Positions 25,424 through 33,987 of a stretch of 64,000 nt of DNA are shown here, piece after piece. A model generated the notes under the pieces. It ran no database searches. It saw only the letters and a list, made by a program, of their open reading frames with translations, and had not been told where the DNA came from. The position numbers and the translations under genes are program-made. Source of the stretch: Paenibacillus sp. H1-7 (lineage in GTDB: Bacteria > Bacillota > Bacilli > Paenibacillales > NBRC-103111); the NCBI RefSeq assembly GCF_022354825.1, contig NZ_CP031168.1, positions 1,861,501 through 1,925,500 of the forward strand, in the 5' to 3' direction. Position 1 is the first letter of the stretch. Every line of letters starts with the position of its first letter.

Positions 25424-26089
25424 ATGAGCATACCACAGAATGATCTGGAATTATTTGAACTTATGAAGCGTGAGCTTTACACGCCTGTCATTGGAGATAT
25501 TTTGGACGATCTCGGACGATATCATCAGATTTTGGCTCCGGCCATTCAGCCTATGAAGGAGCATATGGTGTTGGCGGGACGCGCCATGCCGGCCGTGATG
25601 ATCGACGTATACGGCAAGCAGGACAAGCCGTTCGGGCTGTTGACCGAAGCGCTCGATCAATTGCAGCCGGGCGACGTATACATTGCGAGCGGCGGTGACA
25701 TGCGCTGTGCTTATTGGGGCGAAATCTTGACCGCTACGGCCAAAGCGCGCCAGGCGGCGGGCGCTGTCGTGAACGGCTACCATCGGGATACGCCGAAGGT
25801 GCTTGAGCAAAATTGGCCTGTATTTTCGCGGGGGCGCTTCGCGCAGGATTCCTCGGTCCGCACGAAGGTGATCGACTATCGCTGTCCGATCGAAGTGAAC
25901 GGCGTATGGATCAACCCGGGCGATTTGATTTTTGCCGATTTGGACGGCGTGCTTGTTATTCCTCGAGAGCTGGAAGCCGAGGTTATCGAACGAGCTTTGG
26001 AGAAGGCAAGGGGAGAGAAATTGGTCCGCAAGGAAATTGAGGCGGGGCTGACCAGTACGGCTGCATTTGAAAAATACGGCATTTTGTAA
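25424..26089 (+). CDS. RraA-like protein (possible 4-carboxy-4-hydroxy-2-oxo-acid-type aldolase)
   Basis: 221 aa from the ATG at 25424 (CGGAGG). RraA fold with [53 protein letters not shown] and a [19 protein letters not shown] block containing the metal-binding Asp. Homologues are either regulators of RNase E, which this lineage lacks, or class II aldolases/decarboxylases of oxo acids. Here it opens a sugar-acid operon, which favours an enzymatic role such as retro-aldol cleavage to pyruvate or glycolate. The next gene's start overlaps its stop region. Confidence 0.88.
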   Translation: MSIPQNDLELFELMKRELYTPVIGDILDDLGRYHQILAPAIQPMKEHMVLAGRAMPAVMIDVYGKQDKPFGLLTEALDQLQPGDVYIASGGDMRCAYWGEILTATAKARQAAGAVVNGYHRDTPKVLEQNWPVFSRGRFAQDSSVRTKVIDYRCPIEVNGVWINPGDLIFADLDGVLVIPRELEAEVIERALEKARGEKLVRKEIEAGLTSTAAFEKYGIL

Positions 26090-26112
26090 TGCGTAACAAG
26101 GGAGGAGTTCAG

Positions 26113-26454
26113 GTGAGCGACAAGTTTCGGCAAGCTAGTTTTCAAATTCATCACGACGATAACGTCTGCGTGGCTTTGTCCGATCTGGAGCCCGGAAGCG
26201 TAACGGTTCACGGCTCACCGGCGACGAGCAGCATCGACATAACGGATCCGGTGAAGCAGGGGCACAAAATGGCAAGCCGCCCTATCCGCGAAGGCGAGCC
26301 GGTGATCAAATACGGCGTGGCCATCGGCATTGCCATCCGCCCTATTGCCGCCGGAGAATGGGTGCATCTGCAAAATTGCAAGAGCAGCTACGATAAGAGA
26401 TCGTCCACCTTGGACGTCGAGTCCGGAGCGCCTACCGACATGCAGTATCTGTAG
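26113..26454 (+). CDS. UxaA-type dehydratase, small (SAF domain) subunit
   Basis: 113 aa from the GTG at 26113 (GGAGG, spacing 7). It matches the N-terminal SAF domain of altronate/galactarate dehydratases: DDNVCVALSDLEPG, VKQGHKMASRPIREGEPVIKYGVAIGIA and IAAGEWVHLQN. In Escherichia coli UxaA this domain is fused to the catalytic part; here, as in SuyA/SuyB systems, it is a separate gene before the large subunit. Confidence 0.9.
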   Translation: MSDKFRQASFQIHHDDNVCVALSDLEPGSVTVHGSPATSSIDITDPVKQGHKMASRPIREGEPVIKYGVAIGIAIRPIAAGEWVHLQNCKSSYDKRSSTLDVESGAPTDMQYL

Positions 26455-26518
26455 TCATAGGCAGGGCTTAAGCGTCACGCAAGGGTCGGATACTTTAACA
26501 GCTGGAGAGGTGAGACAT

Positions 26519-27736
26519 ATGACAGGACAATCGATTCCATCCTGGAAGGGCTACCTGCGCAAGAACGGTTCCAAGGGGATTCGAAACAAAATATTGGTGA
26601 TGTACACGGTAGAGTGCTCTTCCTTCGTCGCCAAAGAAATCGGCAGCCATTACAAGCATTCCGATATCGACGTAGATGTCGTCGGCTTTGCCGGCTGTAC
26701 GGATAACGAATATGCGCTCAGAATGATGATCGCTATGATCCGGCATCCGAATATCGGAGCGTTGCTGACCGTAGGGCTCGGCTGCGAATATTTGCAGGCG
26801 AAAAGCTTGGCCGAGATTGCGAAGCAGGAAGGAAAGCCGGCTTCATGGATGCTGATTCAAGAACGCGGAGGCACCTTGAAAACGATCGAGGAAGGGAAGG
26901 CCGCCATCGAGCGGCTTCATGAAGAGCTGCAGCGGGAGACCGTGCTGACCGACATGAGCTTGGCCGACCTCGTCATCGGCGCCGAATGCGGAGGCTCCGA
27001 CTACACATCGGGTTTGGCGGGCAATGTGGTCGTCGGCCGTCTGTACGATCTGCTGGTCGAAGCGGGGGGAACGGCGATTTTCGAAGAGATAGTGGAAGCT
27101 ATCGGACTTCGGGACATCCTGCTGGAACGTGCTGCGAACGATACCGTAAGAGCGGATTTGGGCGCTACCTACGATAAAATGCTCGATTATTGCAAAAGCG
27201 TGCGGCAATATTCCGTGTCGCCGGGCAATTTCGCGGGCGGGTTGACCACGATCGAGGAAAAGAGCATGGGAGCGTTCGTCAAAAGCGGCTCCAAGCCGAT
27301 CGAAGGCGTGCTCCGCGTGTCGCAAAATGCGCCGCATCCCGGCCTCTGGCTGCTCGACAGCACGCCGGACCCGCATTTTATGGGCTTCGGATACACGAAC
27401 CCGAACGATAACGAGGGCTTGATGGATTTGATCTGCAGCGGCTCGCATCTCGTGTTTCTTGTGACGGGACGAGGAACCGTTGTCGGCAGCGCCGTCTCCC
27501 CGGTTATTAAAATTACGGGCAACGAAACGACGTACCGCCGCATGTCCGACGATCTCGATTTCTGCTCCGGCGCCGCCTTGACGGGGGAGAAATCCATGGA
27601 TGCGCTGGCGGAGGAGCTGCTGCAGCTCGTTGTAGCAACATGCGGCGGACAGCAGACCAAGGCGGAGAAGCTGAAGCATAAGGAATATTACATTCCGTAC
27701 AAATACCAGAGCACAGGGACGAATTGTGAGGGATAA
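26519..27736 (+). CDS. UxaA-type dehydratase, large catalytic subunit
   Basis: 405 aa from the ATG at 26519 (GAGAGG). It matches the UxaA C-terminal domain: GYLRKNGSKGIRNKILVMYTVECSS, GLGCEYLQ, GAECGGSDYTSG and STPDPHFMGF...LICSGSHLVFLVTGRG, with conserved Cys/His likely binding iron. Together with the SAF subunit it should eliminate water from an aldonate to give a 2-keto-3-deoxy acid. SuyAB sulfolactate lyases share the split, but the KdgT permease nearby favours a sugar acid. Confidence 0.9.
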   Translation: MTGQSIPSWKGYLRKNGSKGIRNKILVMYTVECSSFVAKEIGSHYKHSDIDVDVVGFAGCTDNEYALRMMIAMIRHPNIGALLTVGLGCEYLQAKSLAEIAKQEGKPASWMLIQERGGTLKTIEEGKAAIERLHEELQRETVLTDMSLADLVIGAECGGSDYTSGLAGNVVVGRLYDLLVEAGGTAIFEEIVEAIGLRDILLERAANDTVRADLGATYDKMLDYCKSVRQYSVSPGNFAGGLTTIEEKSMGAFVKSGSKPIEGVLRVSQNAPHPGLWLLDSTPDPHFMGFGYTNPNDNEGLMDLICSGSHLVFLVTGRGTVVGSAVSPVIKITGNETTYRRMSDDLDFCSGAALTGEKSMDALAEELLQLVVATCGGQQTKAEKLKHKEYYIPYKYQSTGTNCEG

Positions 27737-27742
27737 GACGAC

Positions 27743-28513
27743 ATGATAAACTATCAGGATATGTTCAGTCTCGCGGGCGAACGGGCGATTATTACCGGGG
27801 GAGCTACAGGACTCGGGCTCGCCATGAGCCAATGCTTCCGGGCCGCAGGAGCGGAAGTCATTATGGTAGGCTCCGGCAGCAGTGAAGAGAGAGAGCGGCT
27901 CGCCGAGGAAATGGGCGAAGGGGTACATTACCGCTCCTTCAATGTAGCGGATACGAAAAACACCGAGCGGTTCGTGCAGGAAGTGGAGGAGACGATCGGG
28001 CCTGTCTCCATTCTTGTCAATAATGCCGGCAACCACTGTAAAAAGCCGATCGAGGAAACGACAGACGAGGATTTCCAGGCAGTTATGGACGTTCATCTGC
28101 TGGGCGCGTTCTCGCTGTGCCGGGCTCTGATTCCGCGTATGAAGCAGAGAAATAAAGGAAATATTATTTTTCAGGCTTCGATGACCTCCTTCATAGGACA
28201 GCCTAATGTCATCGCTTACTCTAGCGCGAAATCCGCTTATCTCGGCATGGTGCGCACGCTCGCTTCCGAGACGTCGGCCCACGGCATCCGCGTGAACGGT
28301 ATTGCCCCCGGCTGGATTGAATCGGCCATGCTTCGCAAAGCATTGGACGGGGACGAGCCGAGAACGCAAAAAATATTGGGCCGTACCCCGATGAAAAGGT
28401 TCGGCGAGCCTCACGATATCGGCTGGGCCGCCGTATATCTTACTTCACCTGCCGCGGCCTTTGTCAACGGCGCCGTGCTGCCGGTGGATGGCGGAGCCTT
28501 GATCGGCTTCTAA
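27743..28513 (+). CDS. SDR oxidoreductase, KduD/gluconate-dehydrogenase-like
   Basis: 256 aa classical SDR. Cofactor motif TGGATGLGLA, NNAG, catalytic Ser in FQASMTSF and YSSAK with Tyr/Lys, C-terminal VDGGALIGF. It follows the dehydratase gene by 6 nt. In non-phosphorylating sugar-acid pathways such an SDR oxidises the 2-keto-3-deoxy acid at C4 before cleavage; in others it makes 5-keto acids. The role here is inferred. Confidence 0.92.
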   Translation: MINYQDMFSLAGERAIITGGATGLGLAMSQCFRAAGAEVIMVGSGSSEERERLAEEMGEGVHYRSFNVADTKNTERFVQEVEETIGPVSILVNNAGNHCKKPIEETTDEDFQAVMDVHLLGAFSLCRALIPRMKQRNKGNIIFQASMTSFIGQPNVIAYSSAKSAYLGMVRTLASETSAHGIRVNGIAPGWIESAMLRKALDGDEPRTQKILGRTPMKRFGEPHDIGWAAVYLTSPAAAFVNGAVLPVDGGALIGF

Positions 28514-28657
28514 TCAGAAATGACGGTAAGGTTAGAAAGTGAGCGGCTGCTGTGCGGTTCCTCTTTTCTAACCACATTAACGTAATAAGATTTCCGGGCT
28601 CACCGGATAGTTTGCACATAGGATGGCCCGGGATTGCCGGATCGTTCACCGATTGTA

Positions 28658-28672
28658 TTGAAAACGCTTCAT
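28658..28672 (+). promoter_or_regulatory. Candidate CcpA (cre) site before kdgT
   Basis: TTGAAAACGCTTCAT matches the cre consensus WTGNAANCGNWNNCW at all but one defined position. It lies 48 bp before the permease start, which suggests carbon catabolite repression. Confidence 0.5.
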
Positions 28673-28719
28673 GTTTAACGGTCAAGTATCCGCTTCATCA
28701 TACCGAAAGGGTGAACTTC

Positions 28720-29700
28720 ATGAAAATTAAACAATCCGTAGAAAAAATACCCGGAGGGATGATGCTCGTACCGCTTCTGCTGGGGGCCATCCTTCATACG
28801 TTATTTCCGAATATGCCTACGTTCTTCGGTTCTTTCACCGAAGGTCTGTTCAAGGGAGCGCTGCCGTTTATCGCTCTGAACATCTTTTGTCTCGGGACCC
28901 AGATGGATTTCCGAGTCACCCCGAGAATCGTCAAAAAGGGCGGAGCGCTTATCATCTCCAAAGTCGGTATTGCCGCGATCGTCGGCGTAATTGCCGGGCA
29001 ATTCATCGGTGACGGGATGATCATGGGAGGCCTATCGGTGCTCGCCATCATTGTCGCCATGAACGATACGAACGGCGGCTTGTATATGTCCTTAATGAAC
29101 CAGTTCGGCAAAAAGGAAGAAGTCGGGGCGACCACGATCATGGCTTTGGAAACGGGGCCGTTTATTACAATGGTTACGCTCGGTATCGCCGGGATTTCGG
29201 TATTCCCTTGGCCATACCTCGTCGGCGCTATTCTTCCGCTTCTGCTCGGCATGATTGTCGGGAATCTCGACCCGGATATTCGCAGCTTGTTCAGCAAGGG
29301 TAACGCGATGCTCATTCCGTTTATCGGATTTGCCTTGGGCAGCGGCATCGATCTGAGCAAAGTATACCAAGCGGGCATTACGGGCATTGTATTGGGCATC
29401 TTCGTTGTCGTAGTAACGGGAGCCGCATGCTTGCTCGCGGACAAATTGACCGGCGGCAGCGGGATTGCCGGCATCGCCGCCGCTTCGACTGCCGGCAACG
29501 CGGCCGCCGTGCCGGCCGTTATCGCCGCTGCGAATCCGAAATACGAAGCGGTCGCGCCTTCGGCAACCGTCGTAATCGCATCGTGTGTCATTGTAACAGC
29601 GATTCTCGTTCCCATTTTGACGGCATGGTGGGCCAAACGGGTCAACCGGCCGGGGTCGGGACAGAGCGACGAGGAGCAGGTGCAAGCAGTAAGTATGTAA
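28720..29700 (+). CDS. kdgT: 2-keto-3-deoxygluconate permease family (KdgT)
   Basis: 326 aa from the ATG at 28720 (GAAAGGGTG); the longer frame from 28552 is rejected. About ten hydrophobic helices with family features: [22 protein letters not shown] at the start, [24 protein letters not shown] and [17 protein letters not shown]. KdgT proteins import 2-keto-3-deoxygluconate or related acids by proton symport. It completes the sugar-acid operon; no KDG kinase or KDPG aldolase gene is in the window. Confidence 0.92.
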   Translation: MKIKQSVEKIPGGMMLVPLLLGAILHTLFPNMPTFFGSFTEGLFKGALPFIALNIFCLGTQMDFRVTPRIVKKGGALIISKVGIAAIVGVIAGQFIGDGMIMGGLSVLAIIVAMNDTNGGLYMSLMNQFGKKEEVGATTIMALETGPFITMVTLGIAGISVFPWPYLVGAILPLLLGMIVGNLDPDIRSLFSKGNAMLIPFIGFALGSGIDLSKVYQAGITGIVLGIFVVVVTGAACLLADKLTGGSGIAGIAAASTAGNAAAVPAVIAAANPKYEAVAPSATVVIASCVIVTAILVPILTAWWAKRVNRPGSGQSDEEQVQAVSM

Positions 29701-29846
29701 CGGACAAGCTCCGTGTTGAAATACTACAGTTCAGGCTATCGGAGAGGATAATATCATCGGCAGCTTTTTTTACCACAATAGAATTTATAAGATTCCGAGG
29801 TCATCGGATGTAAAAATTCTATTTGGCGATAAAAACAACTTCTTAA

Positions 29847-29892
29847 CGCGGTCGCTCCTCTGTGAAAGGACGTCGATAGACGTTTTTCTCAC
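29847..29892 (+). repeat. GCTCCTC-TGAAAG element, copy 2, with terminator
   Basis: GCGGTCGCTCCTCTGTGAAAG, then the hairpin ACGTC-GATA-GACGT (29870-29883) with T5. It is about 150 nt after kdgT and may end that transcript. The rest of 29701-29953 contains no recognisable gene. Confidence 0.55.
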
Positions 29893-29953
29893 AATTCCAT
29901 TACGGTAGTAAAGGGGCTGCTGTAATGTGTTTAAGCAAAGCTGTGCCGGCCTA

Positions 29954-30013
29954 TTGACTCCGAATGAAAAATGGAATAATATTGAACTCGATGAAAGTAA
30001 GTACTTGCATTCA
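29954..30013 (+). promoter_or_regulatory. Promoter and TetR operator upstream of the tetR-type gene
   Basis: TTGACT (29954-29959), 17-nt spacer, TAATAT (29977-29982). A 22-bp imperfect palindrome TGAAAGTAAGT/ACTTGCATTCA follows at 29992-30013, near the start of transcription. The same operator is found before the MFS gene (30883). Confidence 0.8.
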
Positions 30014-30074
30014 AAATGCGCGCTTCATGCTTCCATTGTAACTTCAACAGATTCGGAGGAAGGAGGAATACGAC

Positions 30075-30662
30075 ATCAGCACCAATCCAAGCAGCAGCGA
30101 CAAATTGCTAACAGCCGTCATCGATTTGGTTGCACAAAAAGGCTACAACGGCGTATCGACGAAAGAAATTGCAGCAGCCGCCGGTGTGAACGAAGTGACG
30201 CTGTTTCGGCTGTTCGGAAGCAAACAGAATCTTCTGGAGACGGCGTTTCACCATTTTCATTACACGGAAGAGATGACCCGCTTGTTCCAAGAGAAGCTTG
30301 TATGGGATTTACACACAGACCTGCTGCTAATCAGCCGCACGTATCACGAGCTTATGAACCGCAACCGCAAAATCATTCAGATCGCTCTTAAGGAAGGCAG
30401 CGTGTTTGCCGGATTCAGGGAAAAGGCGAATAAGCATCCCCGGAAATTAAAGGAGCTTTTGAGCGGCTATTTTCAAACGATGCACGAAAAGGGACTCCTG
30501 ATCGAGACCGATCCGGAGCTGCAGGCGCAGTCTTTCATGTGGATGAACTACGGCGCTTTTATTAGCAATATGAACTCGGAGGATGCATCGTTTCCTTCCG
30601 TTTCGATGACCAACTTTATTGAGGGAAGCGTCAGGACTTGGACCCGAGCGTTGACCCCTTAG
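30075..30662 (+). CDS. TetR family repressor, apparent ATC start codon
   Basis: 195 aa if translation begins at the ATC at 30075. An ideal AAGGAGG (30060-30066) is 8 nt upstream and no ATG, GTG or TTG is available there; the first ordinary start is TTG at 30105 without a ribosome-binding site, which would cut into helix 1. N-terminal HTH: AVIDLVAQKGYNGVSTKEIAAAAGVNEVTLFRLFGSKQNLL. The C-terminal ligand domain is diverse. Matching operators before this gene and the MFS gene indicate autorepression and control of efflux. A base error in the assembly could also explain ATC. Confidence 0.85.
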   Translation: MSTNPSSSDKLLTAVIDLVAQKGYNGVSTKEIAAAAGVNEVTLFRLFGSKQNLLETAFHHFHYTEEMTRLFQEKLVWDLHTDLLLISRTYHELMNRNRKIIQIALKEGSVFAGFREKANKHPRKLKELLSGYFQTMHEKGLLIETDPELQAQSFMWMNYGAFISNMNSEDASFPSVSMTNFIEGSVRTWTRALTP

Positions 30663-30786
30663 ATGCTCGCCCTGGAGAAGCTTGCGACTCTTTTGCGACT
30701 CGTAACACCGATTGAGCGTAATGGTCCATTTGCTGCAGAGGAGAATGACTTCTATGAGAGGTCATTCATCTCCTTAGTTAGCATTC

Positions 30787-30871
30787 GCGGTTGCTCCTCA
30801 ATGAAAGCTTCACTACACCTACCTCTATATACGAACGCTTTATTTTTGAATGGCTTCGATAGAGGTTTTTT
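30787..30871 (+). terminator. GCTCCTC-TGAAAG element, copy 3, ending in a terminator
   Basis: GCGGTTGCTCCTCAATGAAAG, then ACCTCTAT (30821-30828) pairing with ATAGAGGT (30859-30866), an inner CGAA/TTCG pair, and T6. It should end the tetR-type transcript. Confidence 0.6.
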
Positions 30872-30882
30872 CTAAAACTATA

Positions 30883-30904
30883 TGCAAGCAAGTACTTGCG
30901 TTCA
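30883..30904 (+). promoter_or_regulatory. TetR operator upstream of the MFS gene
   Basis: 22-bp palindrome TGCAAGCAAGT/ACTTGCGTTCA with a perfect 12-bp core GCAAGTACTTGC (30888-30899). It matches the operator at 29992-30013. Confidence 0.8.
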
Positions 30905-30935
30905 TTTTTTTGATTGACGAAAGGAGTTTTCCAGT

Positions 30936-32315
30936 ATGGAGACTACAGTCCAGAGGCAAGAGCAGGCAGGAGAAAAATTGATCCGCATCTTGATGTTCAC
31001 GCTAACGCTATCTTCGATGAGCGCATTGAGCTTCAACATCGTTTTACCCGATATCAGCAAGGAGTTCCACTTGTCCATCGCTCAAGTAAGCTGGCTCTCG
31101 TCGGCATACACGCTGATCTATGCCGTAGGTACCGTCACCTACGGGAAGCTGGCCGACCGGTTCAAGCTTAAAAACGTGCTGACGATCGGCTTGCTGCTAT
31201 TCGCTGTCGGATCGCTGATCGGGCTGGCCTCTTCAACGTTCTGGACGGCACTGCTCGGACGATGCGTGCAATCGGCAGGCGCAGCGGCCATTCCGGCCAT
31301 CGCTACCCTCATTCCCGTGCGATATTTCGCTCCGGAGCGCAGAGGAGCCGCTTTAGGCATGTCGGCCGTAGGTCTCGCTCTCGGCGGCGCTCTCGGTCCG
31401 GTCGTATCCGCCCTTATCGTGAGCATCGCGCACTGGCGCTGGTTATTTTGCGTGCCATTGCTTATTTTGCTGACGATCCCTTATTACCGCAAATATTTGC
31501 AGGATGAGCCAGTGGCGAAAGGAGCCTTTGACTGGCTCGGCGGAATGCTGCTGGCTGTCGCGGTAGCCTTAGTCCTCGTTGGTGTCACGAATGGAAGCGG
31601 ATGGTTCATTATAAGCGGACTGCTGGCCGCGGTTTTGTTCACGGTACGGATACGTGCCGCAGCGGAACCCTTCGTGCGGCCGGGTATGTTCAACAATAAA
31701 CGCTACACGCTCGGCGTCATGATTTCCGTAATGATCAACGGGATCGGCGTTTCGCTCTATTTTCTAAGTCCGCTGCTGCTCTCCCGCGTCCACCAGCTTC
31801 CGCCTTATTGGATCGGCTTCGTCATGGTGCCCGCGGCCATTGCCTCTGCCTTGTTGGGGCGAAAAGGCGGGAAGCTCGCCGACAAGAAAGGGAATGCGGC
31901 CTTATTCTTCATTGCATCCGGTTTGCTGACGACGTGCTTTGTCCTGCTGTCGACTTTTACCGGCATGTCCCCGATATTCATCGCTGCGTTTCTTCTATTC
32001 GGCAATGTAGGGCAATCGTTTATGCTTATCGCCATGTCCAATGCCATTTCAAGATCGCTGCCGAAGGAGCAGGTCGGAGTAGGGATGGGCATGTTCTCGA
32101 TGCTGAATTTCATTATTCAAGGGATGGCAACCGGTATTTACGGGCGCTTGGCGGATGTCCATGCAGAAGGTTCATGGAATCTTTTGAACACGGCTCCGGC
32201 CGGCTCCGTTTTTAGCAACATATATCTCGTTCTTGCCGGACTGCATGTGTGCATTCTGTTATTCTACTATGTCCAGTTCGGGACAAAGCCAACTGTTATT
32301 CCAGCCAAAGGCTGA
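30936..32315 (+). CDS. MFS transporter, 14-TM DHA2 drug efflux type
   Basis: 459 aa. Motif A is GKLADRFKLKNVLTIG and motif C-like GxxxGPVVSALI follows; about 14 hydrophobic helices, as in the EmrB/TetA(K,L)-like DHA2 family. It exports small hydrophobic compounds by proton antiport; the substrate is unknown. ATG at 30936 follows GAAAGGAG. It lies under the TetR operator and is followed by the DUF5519 gene 29 nt downstream. Confidence 0.92.
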   Translation: METTVQRQEQAGEKLIRILMFTLTLSSMSALSFNIVLPDISKEFHLSIAQVSWLSSAYTLIYAVGTVTYGKLADRFKLKNVLTIGLLLFAVGSLIGLASSTFWTALLGRCVQSAGAAAIPAIATLIPVRYFAPERRGAALGMSAVGLALGGALGPVVSALIVSIAHWRWLFCVPLLILLTIPYYRKYLQDEPVAKGAFDWLGGMLLAVAVALVLVGVTNGSGWFIISGLLAAVLFTVRIRAAAEPFVRPGMFNNKRYTLGVMISVMINGIGVSLYFLSPLLLSRVHQLPPYWIGFVMVPAAIASALLGRKGGKLADKKGNAALFFIASGLLTTCFVLLSTFTGMSPIFIAAFLLFGNVGQSFMLIAMSNAISRSLPKEQVGVGMGMFSMLNFIIQGMATGIYGRLADVHAEGSWNLLNTAPAGSVFSNIYLVLAGLHVCILLFYYVQFGTKPTVIPAKG

Positions 32316-32344
32316 TTACATTAAATTAAGGAGGACTGGTTTCT

Positions 32345-32671
32345 ATGGTACACAAGCAGACGATTCGAGAACTGCTGGAGAGGGAGCTTCTTTCCTGGGA
32401 AGGAGTGAGCGTTCATCCTCACCGGTTCGGAGGCATTGAGTTCCAATATCTTGGCAAGGAGCTGGGGCATCTGCACGGGGATTCCATGGCCGACATGCCG
32501 TTTCCGAAGCAGCGCAGGGATGAGCTTGTAGCCGACGGGCGCGTGCAGCCGCATCACATGTATCCCGAATCGGGATGGGTTACGTTCTATATTCGCGGTG
32601 CGGAAGAGGTGCCGCGTGTGCTGGAGCTGTTCCAAATGCAATACGAGCGTATACGGAACAAGACAAAATGA
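32345..32671 (+). CDS. DUF5519 (luciferase-domain) family protein
   Basis: 108 aa. Pattern GGIEFQYLGKELGHLHGDSMADMPFPKQRRDELV and HHMYPESGWVTFYI is that of the small luciferase-domain/DUF5519 family, function unknown. TAAGGAGG upstream; probably cotranscribed with the MFS efflux gene. Confidence 0.85.
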   Translation: MVHKQTIRELLERELLSWEGVSVHPHRFGGIEFQYLGKELGHLHGDSMADMPFPKQRRDELVADGRVQPHHMYPESGWVTFYIRGAEEVPRVLELFQMQYERIRNKTK

Positions 32672-32804
32672 CGGAGAAATAGTTCCATGGGGAGCTATCA
32701 AGGCAATAAAAAAAAGGAATTAGCTAACGAGAGTAAAGCGGCGTATAATAGGGTTTCAGCGGCTCGCATTCCGAGCCATCGTTACTACAAGGAGACGCTA
32801 TTTT

Positions 32805-33728
32805 ATGTCAAAACTATCCAGAACTCATGCCGTACTGCTCATATTATTTCTTGTGCTCGTGTGGGGAATTAATTGGCCGATGTCCAAGTTTGCCTTGACT
32901 TATATGCCGCCTGTGCTGTTCTCTGGTACGAGAACGCTGCTTGGAGGACTTCTTTTGCTGATTGTTGCCATCCCGAGGCTGGGGCGCTTGCGGTTTCGTG
33001 AGACATGGCCAATTTATATCGTTTCCGCTGTCGTGAACGTCATCTTGTATTACGGCCTGCAAACGATCGGGCTGAATTATTTGCCGTCCGGCTTGTTCTC
33101 CGCTATCGTGTTTCTTCAACCGGTGCTTGTCGGTCTATTCTCATGGTTGTGGCTTGGTGAGCAAATGAATGTCGTGAAGCTCATCGGACTCATTCTCGGC
33201 TTTGCCGGAGTCGGCGTCATCAGCAACGGCGGGATGTCAGGACCGATATCCGTTCCGGGCGTGCTTCTCGCTCTCGGTTCGGCTCTAAGCTGGGCGCTCG
33301 GGACGATTTTTGTTAAGAAGACCGGTCCGCGGGTCGATCCCATTTGGCTCGTGACGCTGCAGCTGATTTTCGGCGGATTGCTCATGACAGCCGTAGGCTC
33401 GGGAGTCGAGAAATGGTCCGACGTTTCCTGGCAGCCGGCTTTTGTCGCTAGTCTGCTGTTCATCTCCATCTTTGTTATCGCCATCGGCTGGCTTGTATTT
33501 TATAAGCTGATAGATTCGGGTGAGGCAAGCAAAGTCGCATCGTATACGTTTCTCATTCCGATGGTTGCCATACTGACCGGCACGCTGTTTCTCAACGAGC
33601 CGTTCACGCTGTCCCTGCTGGCCGGGCTTGTGCTGATTGTAATAAGCATCTTTTGCGTGAACCGGAACCCCGCCGCGGCGAACAAGATTCGAATGTCTGT
33701 CGGCTTAAGCAAAAAAAGCTCACCATGA
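32805..33728 (+). CDS. EamA/DMT family transporter
   Basis: 307 aa with ten helices in two EamA halves: LVWGINWPMSKFAL...LPSGLFSAIVFLQPVLVGLFSWLWLGE and ALSWALGTIFVKK...FLNEPFTLSLLAGLVLIVISI. Such proteins export metabolites or amino acids; the substrate is not evident. ATG follows AAGGAG; TATAAT at 32744-32749 may belong to its promoter. A short hairpin (GGCTCG/CGAGCC) lies in the leader. Confidence 0.92.
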   Translation: MSKLSRTHAVLLILFLVLVWGINWPMSKFALTYMPPVLFSGTRTLLGGLLLLIVAIPRLGRLRFRETWPIYIVSAVVNVILYYGLQTIGLNYLPSGLFSAIVFLQPVLVGLFSWLWLGEQMNVVKLIGLILGFAGVGVISNGGMSGPISVPGVLLALGSALSWALGTIFVKKTGPRVDPIWLVTLQLIFGGLLMTAVGSGVEKWSDVSWQPAFVASLLFISIFVIAIGWLVFYKLIDSGEASKVASYTFLIPMVAILTGTLFLNEPFTLSLLAGLVLIVISIFCVNRNPAAANKIRMSVGLSKKSSP

Positions 33729-33987
33729 TTTGCCGGCAGTGGTCGGATGCAGATGCAAGGATCGAGGGTCGCAACGGGTTGCCGGGGCGGCCTTTTTGGT
33801 ATTCATTTCGCAAGGGTTCCGAGGTCATTCTCCGACAATAAAATGGATATTTGGAGATGAAAATTCCACTCGATGCCTTCGCTCATTCTCGTAGTTTTTT
33901 ATCATTTATTTCCATGCGGATTTTGCTCGAATAGCTACATGTTTTTCTACAAATCCTTTTAATGCAAGCTATTCAGGAGGTGCTCCC

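Noticed and set aside
26843..28414. 523-codon minus-strand frame opposite the UxaA-type and SDR genes
   Set aside because: Shadow frame spanning two unrelated real genes with their own ribosome-binding sites.
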